From assembly GCF_023822025.1 (NCBI RefSeq), contig NZ_CP082909.1, positions 3,338,001 through 3,402,000 on the forward strand: a stretch of DNA of 64,000 nt. Reading direction: 5' to 3'. Under the pieces are notes generated by a model. It did no database searches, was not told the origin of the DNA, and saw only the letters and a list, made by a program, of their open reading frames with translations. Shown here one piece after another: positions 47,371 to 56,374 of the stretch; the stretch's first letter is position 1, and each line of letters begins with the position of its first letter. The position numbers were made by a program, and so were the translations under genes. Origin of the DNA: Endozoicomonas sp. 4G (GTDB taxonomy: Bacteria > Pseudomonadota > Gammaproteobacteria > Pseudomonadales > Endozoicomonadaceae).

Positions 47371-47892
47371 TCAGAAACAATACAAAACAACGCCTATTGG
47401 CACCGCAATAATGAGAAAAGGAACTGCCATCGCCAATCCAACTGCACCTATTGATATCAAAGCACTCATAGCAATAACTGGAACAATCACTAGCGATGAC
47501 CCAACAATTGCTATTCCCGCAATAGAAAGGCCAACTACAGCAATAACAAAAGAAAAACCTAGCATGGCAGTCGATATAATCGGGCTGTCATAGAAACCAT
47601 GATGCTCGTAATAATAGCCTTCGCTAGCGAAATTGAAACTATAGTCATCAGGTTTAGAAAAAGTAGAAAGTGAAAGCAATAGTATAAGAGACAATACTTT
47701 AATAACATAATTTACTTTTTCATTGCTTTGGATGCAGATCTTTGCATTGATATTTCGATACTGACCAAACATAATAAAACCCATTTTTCCGAAATCGAAA
47801 ATATAGCTCTGAAACTTTACTATGAAAAACATTTTCCGCATGTTTTTTTTGGTTGATGGTAGCTCAAAATCTTTTTCTTTCACTATGGGCAT
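47371..47892 (-). CDS. Small multi-pass membrane protein, unknown
   Basis: The frame is open for 173 codons, but the true start is uncertain. A start near VNYVIKVLSLILLLSLSTFS would give a signal-peptide-led protein of about 110 residues. After a polar stretch (FNFASEGYYYEHHGFYDSP) come three or so hydrophobic helices rich in Ile, Val, Ala and Gly (FSFVIAVVGLSIAGIAIVG, VIAMSALISIGAVGLAMAV). No family recognised; AT-rich. The glycine-rich hydrophobic pattern resembles small membrane-active or immunity-type proteins, but that is a guess. Confidence 0.5.
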   Translation of the reverse strand: MPIVKEKDFELPSTKKNMRKMFFIVKFQSYIFDFGKMGFIMFGQYRNINAKICIQSNEKVNYVIKVLSLILLLSLSTFSKPDDYSFNFASEGYYYEHHGFYDSPIISTAMLGFSFVIAVVGLSIAGIAIVGSSLVIVPVIAMSALISIGAVGLAMAVPFLIIAVPIGVVLYCF

Positions 47893-47957
47893 TTTTTATA
47901 TTGCTCAAACACATAACGAGTCTGTAGAAAAACACTTTATACGTAAGGCAAAAACAG

Positions 47958-47991
47958 AAAAACCCTGTAGACGACAGTCTACAGGGTTTTT
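47958..47991 (-). terminator. Terminator of the tRNA-Val/tRNA-Asp transcript
   Basis: A perfect 14-bp inverted repeat (AAAAACCCTGTAGA with TCTACAGGGTTTTT) around CGACAG. It has A and T tails, so it can work in both directions. It lies just past the 3' end of tRNA-Asp. Confidence 0.9.
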
Positions 47992-47997
47992 GGTATA

Positions 47998-48074
47998 TGG
48001 CGGACCGGACGGGACTCGAACCCGCGACCTCCGGCGTGACAGGCCGGCATTCTAACCAACTGAACTACCGGTCC
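47998..48074 (-). tRNA. tRNA-Asp (GTC)
   Basis: A 77-nt cloverleaf on the minus strand. The acceptor stem is GGACCGG/CCGGTCC, the D-arm TAGTTCAGTTGGTTAGA, the anticodon loop CTGTCAC (GTC), and the T-arm GCGGGTTCGAGTCCCGT, with G73 and an encoded CCA. It is very close to E. coli tRNA-Asp and lies 63 bp downstream of tRNA-Val on the same transcript. Confidence 0.97.
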
Positions 48075-48137
48075 GCTGCATTTTTCACATACTGCTTTCA
48101 AGCTACGTATGCGGTCACGCAATCTCTTACGAGAAAC

Positions 48138-48213
48138 TGGTGGGTGATGACGGGATCGAACCGCCGACCCTCTGCTTGTAAGGCAGATGCTCTCCCAGCT
48201 GAGCTAATCACCC
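48138..48213 (-). tRNA. tRNA-Val (TAC)
   Basis: A 76-nt cloverleaf on the minus strand. The acceptor stem is GGGTGAT/ATCACCC, the D-arm TAGCTCAGCTGGGAGAGCA, the anticodon loop CTTACAA (TAC), and the T-arm GGCGGTTCGATCCCGTC, with an encoded CCA. It is nearly identical to E. coli tRNA-Val(UAC). Confidence 0.97.
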
Positions 48214-48400
48214 AACTTCTCTGCGCAGTGCGTCGCGCTGAAGTGAGGCGAATAATATGTAGATCACATGAAAGTGTCAAGGGAAAAAGATCTGATTTTG
48301 AGTGCAAAAACGCCGAAAGAAAGCATCATCATTTAATTGTACAACTGTCGCTTATTGGGAAATATGAGGGCTCCCTGTTGAACCCTCTCATTCGGAAAAA

Positions 48401-48910
48401 TCAGTTGCCAATGTGCATGTAAACTTTCACTCGACCTTCTTCTTTGCCACGGTCGATTTTGACCTGCTGAATAGTCACTTCATAGCGGGTATCCAAGGCA
48501 ACCATCCAGGCCAACAGTTTCTGATAGGGTGCATCCTCGATCCAGATCCCTAAACCTTTACGGTCGGGTTGAACACGACTTAATGTCAGTCCCGATTGCC
48601 TGGCACTGCCCGATACGATGGTAGAAAGATCTTTTCTTGCAGCCGCTGATCTTTGTTTCTTCTGCGCCTGTTTTGCCTGATCAATATTATCTGCCATCCA
48701 TTCATAAATGGATTGTTGGTGAGTAAACTCCTCCTGCTGCTTTTCACTCCAATCAGTGATGGGCTCCCAAACAAATAGATACGCTGCAGATAGCAGAAGG
48801 AACACCGTCATGAGATGCAGTGCTCTGCGGTCTTTCTCCGGCATCAACTCATACTTAGCCTGAAGCTGCAGCCAGAGGGGACTTCTCTCGAGTAAATGGT
48901 TCAGTTTCAT
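48401..48910 (-). CDS. gspM: Type II secretion protein GspM
   Basis: Inner-membrane assembly-platform protein that pairs with GspL. I start at the ATG at 48910 (MKLNHLLERSPLW), with AGGTGA seven bases upstream; the frame is open from a GTG at 48919. The 169 residues contain one membrane helix (LHLMTVFLLLSAAYLFVW, about 32-50), a coiled segment and the C-terminal ferredoxin-like domain (LLAWMVALDTRYEVTIQQV). It is the last gene of gspE-M here; no gspN or gspO follows, and the tRNAs come next. Confidence 0.9.
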   Translation of the reverse strand: MKLNHLLERSPLWLQLQAKYELMPEKDRRALHLMTVFLLLSAAYLFVWEPITDWSEKQQEEFTHQQSIYEWMADNIDQAKQAQKKQRSAAARKDLSTIVSGSARQSGLTLSRVQPDRKGLGIWIEDAPYQKLLAWMVALDTRYEVTIQQVKIDRGKEEGRVKVYMHIGN

Positions 48911-48915
48911 AAGCT

Positions 48916-50328
48916 TCACCTGCCTATAGTCATACGAGCACTGACGCCCGTTTTTTCCTGGTTGGCACTGTCCAGACGTGCGCTCAGCCCGGATGATTTT
49001 ACCGATGCCAGAAGCTTATCAATCCCTTCGAGACTCTCTGCTCTCAATTCCAGTATCAGCTTTCCTGAAGCTTCATTGAAATCCATGCTGACCGGCTTCA
49101 GCTTGAAATCCGGGAAAGAAGATGAGACAGCAGAAACCTGTTGCAGCAAGGGCAAAAAGGGTTCACCACTGTCCTTTTGCCCTGTATTTTTCAATCGGCT
49201 TTCCATACGCCCTTTCAGGTTAATACTGCCAGTGGAGAGGGCCTGAGCCTCAAGCACCTGTTGATCCTGTGGAAAGACTTCCAGATAAAGAGCGGCAGTA
49301 TCCTGCCAGTAGTCCCTGGCTTTCTTCTGATACAACAGCCCTTCACCCACTTTTAAGCCCAGTTCCAGCAGTAACCAGATACATGCCACCAGAGCCAGAG
49401 GCTTCCAGCGACGCATACTGCGGTTGGCTCTTTTTGGGCACTGATAGGCGCCATGACGAAGATCCACTAATCCAGCAGATCTTATGGAAGAAAAATACAA
49501 CTCAGCCAGATATTCAAAAACAGTACCGGTCAATGGTTCTTCTTCCACCAGCCAGCCGTTTTCATCCAACCACTGTTTTACCTTTTCTTTCTTGTCTGTA
49601 GCCAGTGGCACCAGCCCTTCAGCAAATCTTATTCTGGCGTTGATCAGAGTCTCAGCATCTTCCGCCACCGGCTCCTCATCTGTCTGAAGAATGCCTTCAC
49701 TGGCTTTTTCTTCCCAATGGTCCAAAACAAACTTAAGTGCTTCATAGTCGAGACAAACACTGGTTTGATCAGGAGCAGAAAGCACAGAGCAATCGTTTTC
49801 AAGAAGGAGACTCAATTCTCGCGGCACACTTTGCAAAAACTGAAGCTCAGCCATGACCTGCTGGGCGGAAATCCCCTGCTCGTCAAGACAGGCTAATAGA
49901 GATTGCATCTGTTCATGAGGAATAGCCGAAACGGAGACTTGATCACTCTTACGATGAAGGTAACTGGCCAGATGCATGGACTCAATGTCATCGGCCAGCG
50001 CTTCTTCAATCATAAAGGGCAGCGCAGTTGAAAGATGCTTACGCTGACCACTGTTGATGGGCAACTGTTTATGTATGACCAGAGTCCCAGGCAGAAGCAC
50101 GACCACCTGATCGGGCATGTCATCTTCCAGAGTGGCTTCGTCCAGCTCTTTGTTATCCGGTTTCTGAATAACAAACTGAACCCAGTCATTTTTGACTTGC
50201 CCCAGTTCCGAAATATGGATATCCCCGGAGAGCTGCCCATTACCAGCAAAAGCCGCCCAGTGAACCAGGGTGTCTGGTTCAACCCGGGCAACCGGTGGGG
50301 GTATCCGAATTAACAGGATGTTTTTCAT
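48916..50328 (-). CDS. gspL: Type II secretion protein GspL
   Basis: Bitopic inner-membrane protein that recruits the ATPase GspE. The 470 residues have a cytoplasmic actin-like part (VVLLPGTLVIHKQLPINSG, LPFMIEEALADDIESMHLA). A membrane helix follows (PLALVACIWLLLELGLKV, about 312-330), then a periplasmic ferredoxin-like domain. It starts 9 bp after the gspK stop, and its stop lies 5 bp before the gspM ATG. Confidence 0.93.
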   Translation of the reverse strand: MKNILLIRIPPPVARVEPDTLVHWAAFAGNGQLSGDIHISELGQVKNDWVQFVIQKPDNKELDEATLEDDMPDQVVVLLPGTLVIHKQLPINSGQRKHLSTALPFMIEEALADDIESMHLASYLHRKSDQVSVSAIPHEQMQSLLACLDEQGISAQQVMAELQFLQSVPRELSLLLENDCSVLSAPDQTSVCLDYEALKFVLDHWEEKASEGILQTDEEPVAEDAETLINARIRFAEGLVPLATDKKEKVKQWLDENGWLVEEEPLTGTVFEYLAELYFSSIRSAGLVDLRHGAYQCPKRANRSMRRWKPLALVACIWLLLELGLKVGEGLLYQKKARDYWQDTAALYLEVFPQDQQVLEAQALSTGSINLKGRMESRLKNTGQKDSGEPFLPLLQQVSAVSSSFPDFKLKPVSMDFNEASGKLILELRAESLEGIDKLLASVKSSGLSARLDSANQEKTGVSARMTIGR

Positions 50329-50337
50329 TATTAGACC

Positions 50338-51315
50338 TCAGGATTCCTTCTTGGCGCTTACCCAATAACCGTTGGGGCCAATCTCACGACCGGCGATTTG
50401 AACTTGTCCCTCTGCATTACGATACATAAGGGTTTTTAAATAGAATGTCGTATCTCGATACGTTGCCTTGATATAAGCAGTGAAATATTGGCTGGCAACA
50501 TCCAGAGGCACTTCTTTAAAGGCAACCGTTTTATCCTTCAGGGCCGGTAGCCTGGCCAAGTCTTCGAGTCTGGCAAACCCTTCTGCACTCCGAGCATCAA
50601 TAATAGCCTCTACATCGCCTTCTGTGAGTTTATCAGACAGGGCACGAAACACTTCGGGCAGTGCTGTGTTGACATTAATCCTGCTGGAGTCAGGCAAAGC
50701 CGTTACCAAAGGAGCAAGCAACTCAAATTCGAGACTACCAACACCCTGAACCAACCTTAACTCTGATAATGATACAAAGGGGGCATTAGCCGTTCTTCTC
50801 GGCGGTTCCATGACCAGATAATGATTATCTTCCCCACCGGTTTCTAACGGTTCCTGATCATGGTCAATCCAATCCTTGATAGCTGAGGTAATCTGTACGT
50901 TCAACTCCAGATTTTGCAGTATTTTCTCGAACATACCATCAAACCTCTGGCCATCCAGCCCTTGTGCGGCAAGCCAGTTCAGGTTAAACCGGCTGGCTTC
51001 ATCAACAATGACCAGCTCAATGTCTCCCTGGTCAACGGCATAGCCTACTTCCTGTATATTCCAGCGCTCACTTTCGTGATCCATGATCTTTTTCTTTTTC
51101 CTGTCATCTTCCGCATCCTGCTCAAGCAGTAAAGCAACATATTGTTCAGCCCCCATGGCCAGATGCCTGGCCTGGATACGCTCCAGGTAATGGGTGTTTT
51201 TCTCAGTATGGAGCCAAAGACTGGTGACCATCTGGGAAGCCATCAGCGTAATCATGGCGAAGATAAGAAGTACATAGATCAAGGCAACGCCACGCTGCCG
51301 GTTAACTGACCTCAT
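50338..51315 (-). CDS. gspK: Minor pseudopilin GspK
   Basis: The largest minor pseudopilin, placed at the tip of the pseudopilus. The 325 residues begin MRSVNRQRGVALIYVLLIFA, a prepilin leader cut after Gly, with no Glu at +5, as is usual for GspK. The large globular domain contains SRFNLNWLAAQG, WIDHDQEPLETGGEDNHYL and SRINVNTALPEV. Its start overlaps the gspJ stop by four bases (51312-51315). Confidence 0.95.
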   Translation of the reverse strand: MRSVNRQRGVALIYVLLIFAMITLMASQMVTSLWLHTEKNTHYLERIQARHLAMGAEQYVALLLEQDAEDDRKKKKIMDHESERWNIQEVGYAVDQGDIELVIVDEASRFNLNWLAAQGLDGQRFDGMFEKILQNLELNVQITSAIKDWIDHDQEPLETGGEDNHYLVMEPPRRTANAPFVSLSELRLVQGVGSLEFELLAPLVTALPDSSRINVNTALPEVFRALSDKLTEGDVEAIIDARSAEGFARLEDLARLPALKDKTVAFKEVPLDVASQYFTAYIKATYRDTTFYLKTLMYRNAEGQVQIAGREIGPNGYWVSAKKES

Positions 51316-52082
51316 CGTTTATCCTCTATATAATCATCTTCATCGTCGTCATACTCATCCGCCCCTAATCTGAAAGTGTTTCGTTCTGCTTTCTGCTGAC
51401 CTTTAATCAGCTCCTGATCCAGTCTCTTCTGACCATCCGAAGGCTTGTAATCCACAGCGGGCAAAATCGTTACCAGTGTTCCAAAATCCACATGTTTTAC
51501 GGTCAGCTCTATTGCCTGGGGCATTACCGGGGCTTCAAATGCTTTCCTCATTCCAGCTGGTGGTCTGGTTTCCTGTTTTTGTTTTGCCGGTGGCCAGCTA
51601 CTGCTCCAGCGCTTCTTTGCGTCCATAAAACGGACTTTCAAGCCATACACATTGCTGAGAACAACCTGCCGTATCACAACCGGATCCGGAGCCCTGTCCA
51701 GCATTAACCAGTAATAACGAACCAACTCGTCGTCTTCCAGATTATATGCAACACGTTGCAGGTTACTCCTCAGTTCCTTCAGCGGATTACGCCAGCCAGC
51801 ACGGGTAAATTCCAGAGCAAAGCCATTAGGACTGGGAGATTGGACGGCTGGCTGACGGTCACCAAATTCATCCCGCACTGGTCTCGCTGCCAACTGGAAT
51901 AGATCTTTCTCCAGAATCAGCTGCGCTCTTTGAATTTCATCCAGATTGTCCAGAATGCCATCAGTCACCTGTTGAGCCCGACTGACGGAATCGAACAACT
52001 TATAGGCCGCCGTACTGATCATGGCAAAGAGCAATATGGCGATCATCAACTCAAGCAGTGTGAACCCTTTACTCCTGTTCAT
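51312..52082 (-). CDS. gspJ: Minor pseudopilin GspJ
   Basis: Pseudopilin of the I-J-K tip complex, 256 residues. The leader MNRSKG is followed by FTLLELMIAILLFAMIST, the prepilin cleavage motif with Glu at +5. The Asp/Glu-rich C-terminus (DEYDDDEDDYIEDKR) extends beyond the fold. It overlaps gspI by four bases at its start and gspK by four at its end. Confidence 0.94.
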   Translation of the reverse strand: MNRSKGFTLLELMIAILLFAMISTAAYKLFDSVSRAQQVTDGILDNLDEIQRAQLILEKDLFQLAARPVRDEFGDRQPAVQSPSPNGFALEFTRAGWRNPLKELRSNLQRVAYNLEDDELVRYYWLMLDRAPDPVVIRQVVLSNVYGLKVRFMDAKKRWSSSWPPAKQKQETRPPAGMRKAFEAPVMPQAIELTVKHVDFGTLVTILPAVDYKPSDGQKRLDQELIKGQQKAERNTFRLGADEYDDDEDDYIEDKR

Positions 52083-52474
52083 TTTCTGGGCTTCCTCAGG
52101 TGGGACTCCAGAGAGGACATCGGGATATCATCATCTTCAGGTTTCTGATGGCCCACAAAGACATCCACAACTATTTTCCTGAAATCTCGCTGACTGGTAT
52201 CCCTGACTGTTTGACGAACATACCAGTCGTACCCGGCATAGTTTTCAACTTTGCCCCTGACACCTTTATCGGGCCAGCTTTTTTCTGCCTGAATACGGCT
52301 CAGATACTGGTCGGCCAGCTGTGCGGCCAAAACCTTTTCCTGCATATAGCGGGTTTGGCGGATACTGTTACCGTCTGCCAACATCAACATAGAAGCAGCC
52401 AGGGCAAAAATGACCACTGCTACCATCACCTCAATAAGGGTGAAGCCCAAAACACTAGCGAACGACTTCGACAT
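52079..52474 (-). CDS. gspI: Minor pseudopilin GspI
   Basis: 131-residue pseudopilin starting MSKSFASVLG, then FTLIEVMVAVVIFALAASML: a prepilin leader, Gly-Phe cleavage site and Glu5. An upstream in-frame ATG at 52486 would add four residues. Neither start has a strong ribosome-binding site, and both lie inside the end of gspH, so coupling is likely. It seeds pseudopilus assembly with GspJ and GspK. Confidence 0.92.
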   Translation of the reverse strand: MSKSFASVLGFTLIEVMVAVVIFALAASMLMLADGNSIRQTRYMQEKVLAAQLADQYLSRIQAEKSWPDKGVRGKVENYAGYDWYVRQTVRDTSQRDFRKIVVDVFVGHQKPEDDDIPMSSLESHLRKPRK

Positions 52475-52988
52475 CGGATAAACCATCAGTTATCAGCATC
52501 ACACCCTGCTTTTTATTTTCAATGGGAACCACGTATAGCGAAAAAGGGGTCACCTGGTAGTCTGAATAAAACACCACATCGGGACCGGCATCTTCGGATT
52601 CGAGATAGGGCAGATCGTCCTCGGCTGTCTGCAGATAAAAATCCAGTCTTTCCGGCATCGTATAGGGTTGAAAAGGTGCCTCTGTAATAACAAACCATTC
52701 GTTACTTTCCAGTGGCAGTACCCACCACTGGTAGCGCCCAGTCTCATCAATGGAAAAACCGTATTCAGCATTATCCAGAAGTGCTTTGTCCCTGACCTGA
52801 GAAAACAGAGTCTGTAATCTCGTCACCTGCTCCTGTACTGTTTTTTGAACATTGCCGGTCATTGGGCTCAGTAGAGTAACACCCAGCAATATACCTATGA
52901 TCAGGATGACAACCAGCAACTCGACCAGAGTGAAACCCTGGCTTTTCTTACTGTCTGGTCTGCTTCCTTCCGAAACCGTACTGTTCAT
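52455..52988 (-). CDS. gspH: Minor pseudopilin GspH
   Basis: 177-residue pseudopilin. The leader MNSTVSEGSRPDSKKSQG is followed by FTLVELLVVILIIGILLGV (Glu5 present). The globular part holds RLQTLFSQVRDKALLDNAEYGF, typical of GspH. The leader is longer than in the other pseudopilins. Its last 20 bases or more overlap gspI. Confidence 0.92.
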   Translation of the reverse strand: MNSTVSEGSRPDSKKSQGFTLVELLVVILIIGILLGVTLLSPMTGNVQKTVQEQVTRLQTLFSQVRDKALLDNAEYGFSIDETGRYQWWVLPLESNEWFVITEAPFQPYTMPERLDFYLQTAEDDLPYLESEDAGPDVVFYSDYQVTPFSLYVVPIENKKQGVMLITDGLSDVEVVR

Positions 52989-53021
52989 TAAGCCCTATCA
53001 CTTTGAAAGTTGAGACTGAGT

Positions 53022-53456
53022 TCAAGACTCTTCCCAGTTAGTAATATCTGCATTAAGACCTTCACCACCTTCACGGCCATCAGCCCCTTGGGAATAGAGA
53101 TCGTATTTGCCATGATTACCGGGCTGAAGATAAATGTAGTTATTCCCCCAGGGGTCAACCGGAGCCTTTTTCAAATAGCCTTCCGGGTTCCAGTTTCGGG
53201 GTTCAGGAGCAATGGTTGGCTTCTTGACCAGGGCATCCAGCCCCTGATCTGTTGAAGGGTAAAAACCATTGTCCAACCTGTACAATTCCAATGCCTGGGA
53301 AAGGGTTTCAATATCGGACCGGGCCACTGTAACCTTGGCCTGATCAGGGCGGCTGAGAAGTTTTGGCGCCACCATGGCTGCCAGTATCCCCAGAATCACG
53401 ACAACCACCATGATTTCTATAAGGGTAAAACCTCTTTGTACCTGTTTTGTCATCAT
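53022..53456 (-). CDS. gspG: Major pseudopilin GspG
   Basis: Main pseudopilus subunit, 144 residues. I choose the ATG at 53456 (MMTKQVQRG^FTLIEIMVVVV) because GAGG lies eight bases upstream; the frame opens at a GTG at 53462. The calcium-site region and GspG signature are clear: LSQALELYRLDNGFYPSTDQ, GLDALV, GYLKKAPVDPWGNNYIY. It lies 140 bp after gspF, the largest gap in the cluster. Confidence 0.96.
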   Translation of the reverse strand: MMTKQVQRGFTLIEIMVVVVILGILAAMVAPKLLSRPDQAKVTVARSDIETLSQALELYRLDNGFYPSTDQGLDALVKKPTIAPEPRNWNPEGYLKKAPVDPWGNNYIYLQPGNHGKYDLYSQGADGREGGEGLNADITNWEES

Positions 53457-53603
53457 TCTCACAACCTCATTAATGGATTCCGTACCGAGGAAATGGGATC
53501 ACTGTCATTTCCAATTAAATCCGCCAGATAACGACAGATTCTGTCCTGTACGTCCTGTTTCTACCTTTACGAACATGGCCATAAAAAGCCATGCTCCCTT
53601 CGC

Positions 53604-54824
53604 TCAGTTCAGCAACTGATTCATATTCAGGATGGGCAGCAGTATGGCTAACACAATCACCATGACGACACCGCCCATAACCACCAGCATCAGGGGCTCA
53701 AAAAGTCCCAACAGAAGAGAAATTCTGCCATCCAACTCCATCTGCTGGTTCTGGGCTGTTCTGTCCAACATTTCATCCAGCTCACCCGTCGATTCCCCGC
53801 TACCGATCATATGAAGCATTAAAGGTGGGAAATAACCGGTTTCTGCCAGAGCCCGGTTCAGGCTGGAACCTTCACTGACCCTGCGGGCAACATCTTTCAC
53901 CGCATGACAAATAGCTCGGTTATCAATAACCTGTGAGGCAATGACCAGAGCTTCCACCAGCGAAACACCGCTTCGTGTCAGGATGCTCAGGGTGCTGGCA
54001 AATCTTGCGGCACTTAATGTTCTACTAAAGCGACCCAAAACAGGTAAACGTAGAAAGAAACGATCCCATGACATTCGAACGGCTGGTTTCTTTAGCGCCT
54101 GCCTGAAAGCCACAACCCCGAAGAGAATAATGCTGAAAATAAAAGGCCAATACGCCTGGAACCCTTCACTGGCAGCGATCAGTGCAACCGTAATGCCGGG
54201 CAGCTCCTGACCGGTATCGACGAACACCTTTACGACATCCGGAACCACATAACCCAACAGGAAACTGACGATCCCCAGCGCTGCCAGCAACAGAATGATC
54301 GGGTACAGCAACGCCTGCTGAATTTTCTGGGTAGATTTCATCCGTGCCTCGGTGTAGTCCGCCAGCCGGTTCAGCACTTTATCGAGATAACCTGCATGTT
54401 CACCAGCCGCTACCGTGGCCCGGAACATCTGGGGGAAAATATGGGGAAAGTCTTCAAGGCTCTGGGCCAGTGTGAAGCCTTCAAGTACTCTGGAGCGAAT
54501 CGCCAACAGCATATTTTTAAGCCTGCGCTTTTCCTGCTGAGAAGCGACGCCATAAAGCGCTTCCTCAACAGGCATGGCAGCTTGAATGAGTGTGGCTAAC
54601 TGGCGGGTCAGTGTGGCCAGCTCGACAGCAGAAACACCTCGTTGAAAGAGCATGGACAAACTACCAGAGGTATTCTGTTTCTGCTCTGAAACCTGATTGA
54701 CCGATAAAGGCGTCCACTCCTTATCACGAAGCATTTGCCGGACGTGCCGGTTACTGTCGGCCTCCAGTGTGCCTTTATGTTGCTTGCCCTGCTGGTCGAG
54801 GGCGATGTATTCGTATGCAGCCAT
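53604..54824 (-). CDS. gspF: Type II secretion inner-membrane platform protein GspF
   Basis: Polytopic platform protein, 406 residues, with two GspF repeats (LATLTRQLATLIQAAMPVEE and FASTLSILTRSGVSLVEALV). Three hydrophobic segments are visible (ILLLAALGIVSFLLGYVVP, WPFIFSIILFGVVAF, LMLVVMGGVVMVIVLAILLP). It interacts with GspE and GspL. It is 29 bp downstream of gspE. Confidence 0.95.
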   Translation of the reverse strand: MAAYEYIALDQQGKQHKGTLEADSNRHVRQMLRDKEWTPLSVNQVSEQKQNTSGSLSMLFQRGVSAVELATLTRQLATLIQAAMPVEEALYGVASQQEKRRLKNMLLAIRSRVLEGFTLAQSLEDFPHIFPQMFRATVAAGEHAGYLDKVLNRLADYTEARMKSTQKIQQALLYPIILLLAALGIVSFLLGYVVPDVVKVFVDTGQELPGITVALIAASEGFQAYWPFIFSIILFGVVAFRQALKKPAVRMSWDRFFLRLPVLGRFSRTLSAARFASTLSILTRSGVSLVEALVIASQVIDNRAICHAVKDVARRVSEGSSLNRALAETGYFPPLMLHMIGSGESTGELDEMLDRTAQNQQMELDGRISLLLGLFEPLMLVVMGGVVMVIVLAILLPILNMNQLLN

Positions 54825-54853
54825 GACGTGTGGTTATCCGCCTCCGATACGGA

Positions 54854-56374
54854 TTAATCTTTCTGGGTCACTCTGAGCACTTCTTCCAGTGTTGTCAGGC
54901 CAGCCAATACCTTTTTGGCGCCATCTTCTCTGATCCCCGGAGAGCTTTTTCTGACATAGTCCGTGATCGCTTGCTCGCCTTCTCCGGCATGAATCATTCT
55001 TCTAACCTGCTCGTCCACCATGACTACTTCATAGATGCCGGTCCGCCCCCGGTAGCCACTGTGGTTACACTCTTTGCAGCCGTTTGCATGGTAAAGCTCG
55101 GGCGCATTGCCCACCTCAACCCCCAACTCCCGGCATTCAGCTTCATCTGGCTGATAGGGCTGTTTACACTGATCGCAGAGAACTCTGACCAGACGCTGAG
55201 CCATTACCCCCAGCAAGCTGGAAGAGAGCAAAAAAGGCTCAATCCCCATATCCTGCAAACGGGTCAATGCACCAATCGCCGTGTTGGTGTGAAGTGTTGA
55301 TAGCACCAGGTGACCTGTCAAACTGGCTTGCACAGCAATTTCAGCGGTTTCGGTATCACGTATTTCCCCCACCATGACCACATCGGGATCCTGACGCAAA
55401 ATCGCTCTCAACCCTCTCGCAAAGGTCATATCAACTTTGGTATTCACCTGGGTCTGACCAATACCTTCGAGGTTATATTCGATAGGGTCTTCTACGGTGA
55501 GAATATTTCGACACTTATCATTCAATGAGGTCAGGCAGCCGTAGAGGGAAGTCGTTTTACCGGAGCCTGTGGGACCCGTGACCAGAATAATGCCGTAAGG
55601 CTTGGCCAGCAGGCTGGAAACGCATTGAAGGTCCTGACTGTCCATACCCAGATGCTTCAGCTCAAGACGTCCCGCCGCCTTATCAAGAAGACGTAAGACC
55701 ACTCGCTCACCATTGCTGGAAGGCAGCGTGGAGACCCTGACATCCACCTCTTTACCAGCCACTTTCAGGGAGATACGACCATCCTGAGGGATGCGTTTTT
55801 CGGCAATATCCAGACGAGCCATAACCTTGATTCTCGAAACCAGAAGTGCTGCCAGAGTTCGCTGGAGGCTGAGAATCTCTCTCAGGACCCCATCGACCCG
55901 AACCCTGACAACCAGGTTGCTTTCAAAGGTTTCGATATGGACATCCGATGCACCTTCCTTGATGGCTTCCGTCAACAGCGCGTTGATCAGACGAATGACC
56001 GGGGCATCATCACTCTGCTCCAGCAGGTCTTCTGTCACCGGTACCGCATCAGCAAGGCTGCCCAGGTCCAGATCATCACTGATACCCGCAGCATTTTGCA
56101 GAGCTTCGGAGCTGTCATTGTGATAACACTCGGACAACACTTCAGAGAGTTTGTCTGTTCCTACCTTGCGATAAAGTGGAGACTGGCAGGTAATTCGGGT
56201 GACCTCAGAGAAAATATCCGCCGAAGGCACTGACCGGAAATAGAGTACGGGCTGTTCCTGCTCCCAGGTCAGAACCACACCATGCCTTTTAGCAAAGGTA
56301 AATGGCAGACGCTGCAACATCAATCCCTGATTCTGGAATTCCGGATCTTCTGGAAGGCTGGCTGTGTCGGTCAA
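54854..56374 (-). CDS. gspE: Type II secretion ATPase GspE
   Basis: Cytoplasmic hexameric ATPase that powers pseudopilus assembly, 506 residues. Walker A is VTGPTGSGKTTSLYG, the Asp box is VEDPIEY, Walker B is MVGEIRDTETAEIA and the His box is TGHLVLSTLHTN. The zinc-binding C-terminal motif is intact (CDQC ... CKECNHSGYRGRTGIYE). It is the first gene of the minus-strand arm and is divergent from gspC. Confidence 0.97.
   Translation of the reverse strand: MTDTASLPEDPEFQNQGLMLQRLPFTFAKRHGVVLTWEQEQPVLYFRSVPSADIFSEVTRITCQSPLYRKVGTDKLSEVLSECYHNDSSEALQNAAGISDDLDLGSLADAVPVTEDLLEQSDDAPVIRLINALLTEAIKEGASDVHIETFESNLVVRVRVDGVLREILSLQRTLAALLVSRIKVMARLDIAEKRIPQDGRISLKVAGKEVDVRVSTLPSSNGERVVLRLLDKAAGRLELKHLGMDSQDLQCVSSLLAKPYGIILVTGPTGSGKTTSLYGCLTSLNDKCRNILTVEDPIEYNLEGIGQTQVNTKVDMTFARGLRAILRQDPDVVMVGEIRDTETAEIAVQASLTGHLVLSTLHTNTAIGALTRLQDMGIEPFLLSSSLLGVMAQRLVRVLCDQCKQPYQPDEAECRELGVEVGNAPELYHANGCKECNHSGYRGRTGIYEVVMVDEQVRRMIHAGEGEQAITDYVRKSSPGIREDGAKKVLAGLTTLEEVLRVTQKD

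Noticed and set aside
47083-47374. Near-identical inverted 14-mers (GTTTCNGAAATATC) around the ParE fragment
   Set aside because: Short, near-palindromic sequence with one mismatch; no terminal-repeat structure or target duplication around it, so chance is likely.
47998-48074. tRNA-Asp 3' end as an integration site
   Set aside because: No second copy of the tRNA 3' end and no integrase were seen in the window, so an attachment site cannot be claimed.
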